Assembly (NCBI GenBank): GCA_030037995.1
Contig: JASHPQ010000120.1
Location: forward strand, 1 to 36,934
DNA: 36,934 bases
Direction of reading: 5' to 3'
Origin: Nitrososphaerales archaeon
GTDB lineage: Archaea > Thermoproteota > Nitrososphaeria > Nitrososphaerales > CADDZS01
The notes beneath the pieces are model-generated. The model searched no databases, was not told the origin of the DNA, and saw nothing but the letters and a program-made list of their open reading frames with translations. Position 1 is the first letter of the stretch. Each line of letters starts with the position of its first letter. Shown piece by piece: positions 8,710 through 15,846 of the stretch. The position numbers and the translations under genes were made by a program.

Positions 8710-10047
8710 TCAGGACCTCGACCCACCGGGGAAAAAACTGTTGACGGAAGATAGAATTTCATCTGGAGGTCTCCGGGTAGAAATATTTCCGGTGAGCATG
8801 ACCTCAACTTTCTCACCTTCATCGTAACCCTCTAAGCTCTCATTAAGAACGAGTAGTCCATTTGATTTTGTTAGTGTAGAGATTAGTCCAGAGCCTGTAA
8901 GAATCAACGGATCGACCTCCAAACCATTCGCACCACTGAAGACTCTCACTCTAACATAGGATCTGTTGCCAGTTTCGTTGGATATTCGTCTCGTCAACAC
9001 CCCCGTCACCCAAGGAACTAGCTCTTCTTCAGCGTTTAACAAATAGGAGATTGTTGGTGCAATCAAAGCCTGGAAGGCGGTCATTGCTGCAACTGGAAAC
9101 CCCGACAACGTGAAAACAGGTTTACCATTGAGAACTGAAACACCTGTGGGGCGGCCTGGCCTTATTCTGACGCCATGAGCAACAGATGTGCTGCCTGAAA
9201 TGTTTGAGATCGCTTTGAAAACGAGATCTTTTTCTCCTACGCTACTGCCACCAGTAGTCAGTATGATGTCGCATTCTTGCCAGGATTTGGCGATAGACGC
9301 AGAAATGTCATCCAAATTATCTGGGACAGTTCCAAGATCAATCTCCTTGCAGCCTCTCTGATTGATGAACGCCAAGAGTAGTGGCTTTGTACTATTGGCA
9401 ACCTGACCAAGTCTCAGTATGCCGCCCGGTTCAACTATCTCCGACCCGGTAGACAGCACTCCGATATGGAGCTTCCGACGGACACCGATAATAGATCGTC
9501 CCACCGAAGCGATGGCTGAAATATGCCATGGCTTTAGAATTGTACCGGCGGTAATCATCGTTTCATTTTCACGGAAATCCTCCCCTTTCCGAGACACGTT
9601 CTGCAGGGGATGAACCTGATGCCGAATCCGAACAACCCCATCTATTCTGTCGCAATGCTCGACCATGACCACCGAATCTGTACCAGATGGCATCGGAGCA
9701 CCAGTAAAGATTAGAGCACTTTCACCTCTTATCACCTCTCCGATTTCGCCCGGTTTGGAACCCGCGATCACTTTACCCACTACTCGAAATTCTAATGGGT
9801 TAGTAGGAGAAGAACTGATAGTGTCAACAGCTTTGATCGCATAGCCGTCAACGGCAGAACGATCGAATTGTGGTACGTCGAAAGGGCAAACAAGATCTTC
9901 AGCGAGTACTCGATTCAGAGCTTCCGACAGACCACATTCTTCTACTTCTGGTTTAGGATGTGGTAGAATCTCGAATAGTTTCTCGAGCACAATTGAGACG
10001 GTAACGAGTGAATGAAAACCCTTCATAGTTTCTGGCTCTGCCATCAC
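8710..10047 (-). CDS. moeA: Molybdopterin molybdenumtransferase MoeA
   Basis: This is the first gene of the cofactor operon and the second MoeA paralogue, 445 aa, the usual single-module length. Visible family signatures are DVPQFDRSAVDGYAIK (about 60-75), FTGAPMPSGTDSVVMVEH, VLSTGSEIVEPGG and TTGGSSVGEKDLVFKA in the MoCF domain, followed by the C-terminal beta domain. The frame opens with GTG at 10047 and an ATG follows at 10044; the latter is the more likely start. Archaea often carry two MoeA proteins, one plain and one PBP-fused, and a division between molybdenum and tungsten has been suggested for such pairs. Here the two are back to back. It is cytoplasmic. Confidence 0.93.
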   Translation of the reverse strand: MMAEPETMKGFHSLVTVSIVLEKLFEILPHPKPEVEECGLSEALNRVLAEDLVCPFDVPQFDRSAVDGYAIKAVDTISSSPTNPLEFRVVGKVIAGSKPGEIGEVIRGESALIFTGAPMPSGTDSVVMVEHCDRIDGVVRIRHQVHPLQNVSRKGEDFRENETMITAGTILKPWHISAIASVGRSIIGVRRKLHIGVLSTGSEIVEPGGILRLGQVANSTKPLLLAFINQRGCKEIDLGTVPDNLDDISASIAKSWQECDIILTTGGSSVGEKDLVFKAISNISGSTSVAHGVRIRPGRPTGVSVLNGKPVFTLSGFPVAAMTAFQALIAPTISYLLNAEEELVPWVTGVLTRRISNETGNRSYVRVRVFSGANGLEVDPLILTGSGLISTLTKSNGLLVLNESLEGYDEGEKVEVMLTGNISTRRPPDEILSSVNSFFPGGSRS

Positions 10048-10065
10048 TTACAGGGCTAGATAAAA

Positions 10066-10095
10066 TTCCAATTAAGCTTACCCAGTTTCAGAACA
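10066..10095 (+). terminator. Hairpin followed by a T-run
   Basis: Arms AGCGTC (10067-10072) and GACGCT (10082-10087) flank a nine-base loop. They are followed after TC by six T residues. The shape is that of an intrinsic terminator reading rightward, yet no plus-strand gene lies upstream within the window. It could end a small RNA, or act as transcriptional insulation before the DUF4386 gene. Confidence 0.35.
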
Positions 10096-10426
10096 TCGAG
10101 ACTCAGTTTCTTCGCATTATCACTATGATAACTTGACGTGACTCTGCCTCTTTTTCTCGGTTTGTGAGCGTCGTCTTAAAAGACGCTTCTTTTTTGTTTG
10201 CTGGCCCAATCAACAAGTCAGAAAAGTTCAATGAATCTAGGCAATCGTCGACGAGCAACCGCTTCTTTGGCAATTATTTTTGAATAAACTTCAAAACTGG
10301 AAATCCTCGCACTTTTGGGAACAAAAGTGTGCCACACAACCAGATTCGTTTACAATAGCTGATTCAACAGAACGCAATTCGCTGACGTAGCAAGAAGATT
10401 CTCACTTCTGATAATCGTGTTTTGAT

Positions 10427-10434
10427 CTTATATC
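10427..10434 (+). promoter_or_regulatory. TATA-like box of the DUF4386 gene
   Basis: CTTATATC lies 45-52 bases before the ATG at 10479. Transcription would then start near 10458, just ahead of the GAGGTCG at 10461-10467. The TTG at 10422, which would lengthen the ORF, precedes this box and is therefore an unlikely start. Confidence 0.4.
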
Positions 10435-10478
10435 GAGACCTCGATGTACCTGTTCTCAAAGAGGTCGTAAGACATAGC

Positions 10479-11234
10479 ATGGAATCCTCCATGCAACAAG
10501 GAACTCTTGGTGATGCAAGAAACAGGATCCCAGATCAATCGCCTCGCATGACCGCAAGGATGGCTGGATTGTTTTATCTTATTTTCATATTGACATCCGC
10601 ACTAGCATCATTGATTCGTTCCAAAATAATCGTAAACGGAGATGCTGCGGCCACTGCTAACAATATCATGTCTTCTCAGGGGTTGTTTCGGCTCGGTTTT
10701 ATGATCGAGCTTGTTTCTGCCATGTTTTTTCTCTTGGCGGCCTGGTCTCTTTACCAACTACTGAGACCAGTCAACACAAACCTTGCTTTACTTTTCCTAT
10801 TACTAAACTTGGGTGGAGTGATCATCGAGAGTGCCAATATGCTTAATCTGGTTAGCCCGTTTACGATCTTGAGTGGCGTTGATTACTTGAAAGTATTCCA
10901 AACAAACCAACTGCAAGCACTGGCTATGTCATCACTAGATTCGTATACAAATGGCTTCATGATCGCCCAGATCTTTTATGGCACTTGGGTACTTCCTCTC
11001 GGCTACCTGCTTTACAAGTCGCACTTGGTCCCTAGAATTTTGGGGATACTTTTAATCATTGACTTTTTCGGCATTCTCAGCTGGTTTCTCCAGTTTTTCT
11101 TTTTCCCCGGCTACGCAATATTGAGTTATCCAGGTCTCGCGGCTAGCTTCGTTGCGGAAGTTTCTCTTAGTCTCTGGCTCTTGATTATGGGTGTAAAGGA
11201 TCAGAAACCACTTTTGGTTGGTGACAGTAGATGA
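10479..11234 (+). CDS. DUF4386 family integral membrane protein
   Basis: This is a hydrophobic protein of 251 aa (with ATG 10479) with about six membrane spans. The family hallmark is the N-terminal TARMAGLFYLIFILTSALA, followed by a short loop with a NNIMSSQGLFRLGF helix. The body continues with EQ-free hydrophobic helices, WVLPLGYLLYKSHLVPRILGILL near residue 185, and a last span before VKDQKP. Proteins of this family occur widely in bacteria and some archaea; their function is unknown. The open frame extends up to a TTG at 10422, but ATG 10479 has GAGGTCG 11 nt ahead and a TATA box at a sensible distance. It overlaps the next gene by four bases (ATGA), so the two are probably co-translated. 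Confidence 0.8.
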   Translation: MESSMQQGTLGDARNRIPDQSPRMTARMAGLFYLIFILTSALASLIRSKIIVNGDAAATANNIMSSQGLFRLGFMIELVSAMFFLLAAWSLYQLLRPVNTNLALLFLLLNLGGVIIESANMLNLVSPFTILSGVDYLKVFQTNQLQALAMSSLDSYTNGFMIAQIFYGTWVLPLGYLLYKSHLVPRILGILLIIDFFGILSWFLQFFFFPGYAILSYPGLAASFVAEVSLSLWLLIMGVKDQKPLLVGDSR

Positions 11235-11782
11235 TCGGAAATGAAATCAAGCAGGAAAGAAGGGGACAATTCCACAAGAAAGTGCTGGAACTGACTCTCG
11301 CGGGAGGAGCCGCTTTCTGGGTAACTAACTTCGCAATTTCCCGGACCCCTATCGCTGCTGAGTATAGAGCTGCTCTTTCAATTTCCTATCTTCCAATGAT
11401 TGTTGAATCATTAGTTGGCGGCCTGATTATCGCATTCTGCGTCAGCTATTTCTTGGTTCGTTTCTTTGATAGGATCCCAACAAGGAACCCAATTCTAAAA
11501 TCCGTAATATTGAGTCTCATCGTCTTAATCTTTGCCACAATCGTACTCGAAGCTCCCTCAAGTTATCTTGCGTCAAGCGATGTCTTGTATTACTTCCTCA
11601 TCGGCGCAATGTTTAACGTACTGAGGATTCTCGCGCTTGGAATAGCTGTTGGGTATCTATACGGTAGGCTCAACAGACAGTCGCTAGACCGACGATCCGA
11701 ACTTCTTCGCGATAAGAGAGAACCCCAAAAAACTGCTCCTGCAGCTGGGAATCTCAGAACTACTAGACTTCAGATACCTTAA
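11231..11782 (+). CDS. Hypothetical membrane protein, partner of the DUF4386 gene (183 aa)
   Basis: I do not recognise the family. The N-terminal 20 residues are polar and basic (EIKQERRGQFHKK). About four hydrophobic segments follow (residues about 25-45, 55-78, 93-112, 120-142), then a basic, probably cytoplasmic tail (RLNRQSLDRRSELLRDKREPQK). The start codon overlaps the stop of the upstream gene (ATGA), implying a two-gene operon and probably a shared membrane role. No catalytic motif is visible. Confidence 0.65.
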   Translation: MIGNEIKQERRGQFHKKVLELTLAGGAAFWVTNFAISRTPIAAEYRAALSISYLPMIVESLVGGLIIAFCVSYFLVRFFDRIPTRNPILKSVILSLIVLIFATIVLEAPSSYLASSDVLYYFLIGAMFNVLRILALGIAVGYLYGRLNRQSLDRRSELLRDKREPQKTAPAAGNLRTTRLQIP

Positions 11783-12133
11783 CATCACAAAAATTGGCCT
11801 AAATCCCGGGAAATCGATCATGTCGAGCGTGTTGCATGGGTGCGATCAGTTTGCCAACAAAGCTCAATTCTTGCTCCTTTCAGCACTTATAGCACAAAAA
11901 TGCCCTACAATCTCTAGACATCTTGTAAAGCGGAGTGTATCCACGCGTCTGGGTAAATTCGTGTTCATATCCAACCTCTGCTATAGACAGTCAGATAGTA
12001 AAACAATGTTCGTCTTCGAACATAGGGTTGAAGTGCCCTAAAGAGAAAAGTCTGCGAGGTACGGGATTCGGACACGTGTTTACTAGGAAATATTGCAATA
12101 GCTCCGAATATTCGGATGATAAATTTGATCGAA
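11783..12133. other. Intergenic stretch containing a decayed tRNA 3' end
   Basis: There is no believable gene here; the short plus-strand ORFs (11820-12041, 11935-12177) lack protein-like composition and overlap each other. The main content is a partial copy of the tRNA-Gly(CCC) 3' end and its downstream hairpin (see 12023-12080). Confidence 0.55.
12023..12080 (-). repeat. Decayed copy of the tRNA-Gly 3' end and downstream hairpin (att-like repeat, left)
   Basis: Positions 12053-12080 match 15271-15298, the discriminator, acceptor 3' strand and T-arm of the tRNA-Gly(CCC) gene. The first 18 bases (TGCGAGGTACGGGATTCG) are identical, and two mismatches occur in the next ten. The similarity continues past the tRNA end: TAGGG...AAG.GCCCTAAA at 12023-12042 parallels the hairpin at 15241-15260. 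No D-arm or anticodon arm follows, so this is a fragment and not a gene. Both copies have the same orientation. That fits an attachment-site duplication left by an integrated element, or a partial tandem duplication. Confidence 0.7.
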
Positions 12134-14038
12134 TCAACCTGTGTCGGGGAAACCAATTTTCTTCAGTAACGCCCTGAATCTGGGATCAGAGCGAAAGTCA
12201 TCGAAACTGCAGTCGTAATTGATGGCGAGAAGATATCCCGCATGTCGATCATAAGCCTTCTCCAGCCACTCCATTGCCTTGTCCTTTTCACCTAAACTCA
12301 GGTAAACTCCTGCAATCTCTGTTTCTGACTTGTGGCTTTGCTCGTTTATTCTGAGCAGGTCGGCGAGAATGCTCTTCGCCTCTTCGATATTTCCCGCTTT
12401 GGCGTGAGCCCAGGCGAGATCACTTATCCAGTTTGAAAATTTCCCCTCTGAGATCTCTATAGCTTTTTCGATTTCCGCAATTCCTTCTTCAATCATTCCC
12501 TTCCCGACATATGCAGTGCCTAAGTTGTCGTGCACTATAGCTGAATTCGGACCCATTTCGAGAGCATTTCTCAACGCTTCTATAGCTTCATCGAAATGGT
12601 GCGTTCCCGAAAAAACATTTCCTGCCCCTGTACAAGTAGATGTTGACATCGGATCCAGTTCCAATGCCCGTTTGCCTTCTATAGCGGCTTCTTCGGATCT
12701 GCCTAGGTTCTTGAGCAGAGAGGCAAGACTCAAACGACCACCCACCAGATTGGGACTAAGTTCGACGGCGCGTCTGAGTTCTTTTTCAGCGCCCAGAAAA
12801 TCCCATTTCTGATTTAACAGAACCCAACCAAGAGCGGTATGGGATTCAGGAATGGCAGGATCCAACTGCATCGCCTTTTCAGCAAACCTCCTAGCTTTAG
12901 AGAAAGCTTCATTCGAGGGGAGAAGTTCATCAGATCCAGCTGTAGAATACGCTGAGGCTATCGCAGCATAGGCTTCCGCATAATTTGGATCTTTCTTAAT
13001 AGCCTGCTCCCAATAATCTATTTTTCTTTTGAAGGAATCAAGAGTATATCGGTGAGGGTAAGCGCGGCCCTTTAGATACAGAATGTAAGCTTCCATGGAT
13101 TGGGTTGGCTTCTTACCTAATTCTTTGCTTTCCTTGGATAGAATGGTGACCTGAAGTGAGTCCGCAACCCTTAGGGCAATTTCTTTCTGTATAGAGAAGA
13201 TGTTTTCGAACTTTCTATCATAATCTTCTGACCAAAGATGTTTGTCATTTTGAACGTCGATTAGCTGAGCTGTGATTCGAAGATCATTCCCCATTTTCCT
13301 TACACTGCCTTCCAACACGACATTGACCTTCAGCTCGCCTGCGATCTCAGACAGACTCTGCTCTGTCTGTTTGTATCTCATGACTGAAGTGCGCGAAATT
13401 ACGGTCAGCCCAGTTATTTTTGAAACGGTCGCGATCATTTCCTCAGTCAGACCGTCCGAAAAATACTCGTCAGCAGGATTCGGACTGAAATTCGCAAATG
13501 GTAGGACAGCGATTCTTTTACTTCTTTCGGCAAGATCATCCGACAACTTTTCGGCAGGAGCTACAGTTTCTGAGACCGCCGAATTAGTTATCGATAACTC
13601 CCCTCGTCTAATTTTTCGGTCGATGTAATTTCTTACAAGCTCATTATCATAGGCAATCCGAAACCTCATCACTTCCCCACCTCTACCTCTTTCCTTCTGA
13701 AAGAATCTTCTTTCAATCAGCCCCCTTTGAAGAAGCTCCTGAATGGGTGGACTAAATTGGTTTTTCGTTTTGGAGTACACTATCGAAGTAGAAATCTTCA
13801 TCCCATCAGCGATGTCGCCTAGGGTCCTCCACCCAGAGTCGTCACGTGCGAATCGCTTCACCATGTAATCCTGATCGAACTCTTTCGTGAGATGATCGAA
13901 AATTCGAGCAGCGCTGCCATTACGAAACTCGAAGTTGGGTTCACCTGTGGATGGGAGCTTACCTTTGTTTCCCAGGGGCTGCAACATTTCTCCGCTATGA
14001 TTGATGCCTGAGGCTTTCTCGTCCGCCGAAAATGGCAA
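12134..14038 (-). CDS. Winged-helix / TolB-like / TPR-repeat protein
   Basis: The 634 aa fall into three parts. Residues about 25-130 read as a winged-helix domain (GNGSAARIFDHLTK..., LGDIADGMKISTSIVYSKTKNQF, LLQRGLIERRFFQ). Residues about 170-300 are the TolB/FlgO-like domain that accompanies bacterial class III adenylate cyclases and CadC-type regulators (RIAVLPFANFSPNPADEYF, SDGLTEEMIATVSKITGL, VVLEGSVRK, DKHLWSEDYDR). Residues about 320-625 hold tetratricopeptide repeats (DPNYAEAYAAIASAY, AIPESHTALGWVLLNQ, NSAIVHDNLGTAYVGKG). There is no cyclase or kinase domain. A DNA-binding regulator with a protein-binding platform is plausible. It lies in the putative insertion, and the TolB-TPR architecture is mainly bacterial, which suggests acquisition by transfer. 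Confidence 0.82.
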   Translation of the reverse strand: MPFSADEKASGINHSGEMLQPLGNKGKLPSTGEPNFEFRNGSAARIFDHLTKEFDQDYMVKRFARDDSGWRTLGDIADGMKISTSIVYSKTKNQFSPPIQELLQRGLIERRFFQKERGRGGEVMRFRIAYDNELVRNYIDRKIRRGELSITNSAVSETVAPAEKLSDDLAERSKRIAVLPFANFSPNPADEYFSDGLTEEMIATVSKITGLTVISRTSVMRYKQTEQSLSEIAGELKVNVVLEGSVRKMGNDLRITAQLIDVQNDKHLWSEDYDRKFENIFSIQKEIALRVADSLQVTILSKESKELGKKPTQSMEAYILYLKGRAYPHRYTLDSFKRKIDYWEQAIKKDPNYAEAYAAIASAYSTAGSDELLPSNEAFSKARRFAEKAMQLDPAIPESHTALGWVLLNQKWDFLGAEKELRRAVELSPNLVGGRLSLASLLKNLGRSEEAAIEGKRALELDPMSTSTCTGAGNVFSGTHHFDEAIEALRNALEMGPNSAIVHDNLGTAYVGKGMIEEGIAEIEKAIEISEGKFSNWISDLAWAHAKAGNIEEAKSILADLLRINEQSHKSETEIAGVYLSLGEKDKAMEWLEKAYDRHAGYLLAINYDCSFDDFRSDPRFRALLKKIGFPDTG

Positions 14039-14350
14039 GTCGCTGTATGTCGATAAAGTCTGACGCTTACTGGTACTAAAAACATTCTCTCGTGAAGAAC
14101 CCCTAATCTACCGCTGAAGAGAAAATTGGGCTTGGGAGAAATCCCACCCTCCTAAATTGGGTTCAATAAGAAGAAGGTTCGAGAATTAGGGTCGTTTCTA
14201 GATTAAGCCGTCTCTTTATGCTCATTTGCCAGATCAACTTGATTTTGAGTAATTTTGAGATAAGCAGAGCCCAAAACAACCTCCTTTCTTTCGCTAAAAA
14301 AAGCAACTATTTTTCCGATCCATCTTTCTCCTACAGGTTTTCAAGATTTG
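14039..14350. other. Upstream region of the wHTH-TolB-TPR gene
   Basis: This is A+T-rich intergenic sequence between divergent ORFs. At 14132-14145 the arms TGGGA and TCCCA enclose GAAA, a GNRA-type tetraloop on the plus strand. The words AAATTGGG occur twice (about 14122 and 14152). No gene is apparent; ORF 14218-14403 has no protein-like features. Confidence 0.35.
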
Positions 14351-14692
14351 ATGAAAACAGAAAAAACGTATCAAAAAGATCGGATTGCTTCATTTTTTTC
14401 TAGGAGCATAAAGTGTTCGAAGTCAAAGATAGTTGTCCTAGTCGCAATATTGTGCATCTCGATAATATTCCCATTGGCGTTTCACGCAGCGGTTCATGGG
14501 GTTGTCGTGTCCGCCGTGGCCAATGGCCCGATGCCAATTTCACAATCATGTAAAGGGCATGTAATAGTACCTGCCAACAACATCTGCTATCCTATCTTTT
14601 CACCCAGACTAAACGTACCAATAGCGTATAGTAGTGTGTGGGTTAGTGTCACAGGAGAAGATCCCTCCCCAAGACCTGTCGATTTCCATTGA
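14351..14692 (+). CDS. Possible small membrane-anchored or secreted protein (113 aa)
   Basis: I do not recognise this ORF. It has a basic N-terminus (KTYQKDRIASFFSRSIKCSKSK), one strong hydrophobic helix (about residues 27-46, IVVLVAILCISIIFPLAF) and a polar remainder. The remainder contains two cysteines that could form an extracytoplasmic disulfide (ISQSCKGHVIV, NNICYPIF) and ends PSPRPVDFH. The topology is that of a signal anchor with an outside domain. ATG 14351 directly follows an in-frame TTG. It lies alone inside the putative insertion, and coding status is uncertain because no clear ribosome-binding site or family match is seen. Confidence 0.4.
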   Translation: MKTEKTYQKDRIASFFSRSIKCSKSKIVVLVAILCISIIFPLAFHAAVHGVVVSAVANGPMPISQSCKGHVIVPANNICYPIFSPRLNVPIAYSSVWVSVTGEDPSPRPVDFH

Positions 14693-15103
14693 CCATTTTT
14701 TCGGAGAAGGCAGAGCAAGCTATGGTCAAAGTCGTTCTTCGACGGTGTCGCAAAAGAATAACTAAAATTCGTCTACGTGCTCGTTAAGCTTTCAACACGC
14801 ATGATGAAATCGGAAGAACCGATAGCGAAAGAAAAACTCTCGGGTCTTTCGCTTTTCCGGAGACAGAAGAGGTTTCATTGAAAGTGGTACGAAGACGTGT
14901 TATGATGAAAGGAATTAGTGCAACATGGTATGCCATTACCGGCCAAGCACTTATTCCGTACTATATGATTACAACTTGGCAATCTGTTCGAAGATTTGTC
15001 AAAAGACACTCCATTTTGTTAGTCATTGCCATGGGCATGCCCGAATTTTCGATAGATCCGCCGGACAAGTCGATTAGTTCGAAGTAGTTGAATAGGGTGT
15101 TCG

Positions 15104-15147
15104 GGACTTGATAGGAGGAGAAGAATTTAACCCTCCTAGTAAAGTCC
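15104..15147. repeat. Long imperfect inverted repeat
   Basis: The outer arms GGACTT (15104-15109) and AAGTCC (15142-15147) and inner arms TAGGAGG (15112-15118) and CCTCCTA (15132-15138) pair. They are separated by two- and three-base internal bulges and a 13-base A+T-rich loop. An A-run follows on the plus strand, so it is not an intrinsic terminator for rightward transcription. It could be a structured RNA element or a protein-binding site at the edge of the putative insertion. Confidence 0.55.
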
Positions 15148-15239
15148 AAAAAATCGTCCTGCAAATTGATTGGCCGCTCCTATTCGACAAATTGGGGGTT
15201 TTTCATAGACACGAAAAATATCTGATTTGATCGCGTTCT

Positions 15240-15260
15240 TTAGGGCATAAGCGCCCTAAA
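15240..15260 (-). terminator. Hairpin downstream of tRNA-Gly(CCC)
   Basis: TTAGGGC (15240-15246) pairs with GCCCTAA (15253-15259) around a six-base loop, 11 bases beyond the tRNA discriminator. A related hairpin accompanies the tRNA fragment near 12023-12042. It may serve in 3' processing or termination of the tRNA transcript. Confidence 0.4.
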
Positions 15261-15270
15261 TAACAAGGTT

Positions 15271-15363
15271 TGCGAGGTACGGGATTCGAACCCGTGTTAG
15301 AGGCTTTTTTCTGAGCGAACTCATGGGAAGCCCCTGTCCTAGGCCAGTCTAGACCAACCTCGC
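15271..15363 (-). tRNA. tRNA-Gly(CCC) with an 18-nt intron
   Basis: All arms can be folded by eye. The acceptor stem is GCGAGGT with ACCTCGC and discriminator A. The D-arm GTCTAGACTGGCCTAGGAC is the form typical of archaeal tRNA-Gly. The anticodon stem is GGGGC with GCCTC (one G-T pair), and the T-arm is ACGGG-TTCGAAT-CCCGT. The anticodon loop begins TTCCCA, placing CCC at positions 34-36. Eighteen extra bases (complement of 15306-15323) sit after position 37, the canonical archaeal intron site, and form TGAG-TTCG-CTCA followed by an A-run. Removing them leaves a 75-nt tRNA with loop TTCCCAA. CCA is not encoded. The bulge-helix-bulge is at best relaxed. Confidence 0.92.
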
Positions 15364-15471
15364 ATAAACTGCAGATTGAAAGAGAACTGGCTTTTCTCTC
15401 TATTATTCAGATTATCGCGGGAAATTTTTCTTTTGTTCTGCGACCATAGCCGCAGAGGCCTCGGGAAGGGT

Positions 15472-15846
15472 TTAGATTCCTTCGGTGCTCTTGCGGAACC
15501 GGATGGTGCCGTCTTTCAGTACCATGTCGTACACTTCGTTCACTTCGAATCTGACCCCCAGAAGGTCGTACTCGCTTTCGCTCAAGAAGAGGTTGATCTT
15601 CGGTGAATCTCGCATCGGAAAGATCCCCATGGATTGGAACTGCCCCATGATCCCTTTGATCATATTAGCTTCCTCGGTTCCGCCAAACGGGCCGAACATC
15701 TGGGGTTGCGGTCTCTGCTGCTTCACCTGCACGAGCTTTATGTTTTTTCCCGGCTTGCCAGTATCTGGATCGGTCATACTTGTTATCTCAAAGACCTTTA
15801 CCTTCACGGAGTTGCTACTTGATACACTGCCACTTTCCATTTTCAC
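15472..15846 (-). CDS. Hypothetical protein, second gene downstream of PolB (124 aa)
   Basis: This is a small soluble protein with a beta-rich N-terminal strand pair (VKVKVFEITSMTDPDTGKPGKNIKLVQV), a Gln/Pro linker with MFGPFGG (about 50-57), a helical middle (ANMIKGIMGQFQSMG) and a C-terminal beta segment (KINLFLSESEYDLLGVRFEVNEVYDMVLKDGTIRF). The 'DPDTGKPGKNIKLV' part recalls, from memory only, arcadin-1-like proteins of crenactin clusters. No actin homologue is present here, so I do not assign it. GTG 15846 overlaps the stop of the upstream gene and ATG 15840 follows it; either may be the start. It is almost certainly co-transcribed with the 169-aa gene. Confidence 0.65.
   Translation of the reverse strand: MKMESGSVSSSNSVKVKVFEITSMTDPDTGKPGKNIKLVQVKQQRPQPQMFGPFGGTEEANMIKGIMGQFQSMGIFPMRDSPKINLFLSESEYDLLGVRFEVNEVYDMVLKDGTIRFRKSTEGI

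Larger units (their letters stand above)
10048..10478. other. Divergent intergenic region between moeA and the DUF4386 gene
   Basis: This 430-base region between divergent genes holds a plus-strand hairpin with a T-run (10066-10095) and, near its right end, a TATA-like CTTATATC (10427-10434) plus a GAGGTCG ribosome-binding-like stretch (10461-10467) in front of the membrane gene. I see no protein-coding potential and no tRNA. A transcript ending at the hairpin would have to start inside this region. Confidence 0.5.
14693..15270. other. Gene-poor part of the putative insertion
   Basis: This region has one weak 69-codon plus-strand ORF (14878-15087) with no motifs, the long imperfect inverted repeat at 15104-15147, and the hairpin following the tRNA gene (15240-15260). 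I see nothing else that I can support. Confidence 0.45.
12053..15298. mobile_element. Putative decayed tRNA-Gly-targeted insertion (about 3.2 kb)
   Basis: The segment lies between the intact tRNA-Gly(CCC) 3' end (15271-15298) and the fragment at 12053-12080, in the arrangement expected when an element integrates at a tRNA 3' end and restores the tRNA. Inside it the gene density falls. Its contents are a bacterial-style wHTH-TolB-TPR protein, one possible membrane-anchored small protein, and a long imperfect inverted repeat at 15104-15147. No integrase, transposase or replication gene is visible, so if it was an element it is a remnant. The alternative is a simple local duplication of the tRNA end. 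Confidence 0.4.

Noticed and set aside
12053-12080. A second tRNA-Gly gene
   Set aside because: Only the T-arm and acceptor 3' strand are present, with mismatches in the T-arm; no D-arm or anticodon arm follows, so it is a fragment.
14878-15087. A 69-codon plus-strand ORF inside the putative insertion
   Set aside because: No motif, no clear ribosome-binding site and no neighbour support; left as possible but unsupported.
15472-15846. Arcadin-1 assignment
   Set aside because: The resemblance is a short remembered pattern only, and no crenactin or other arcadin gene is present.
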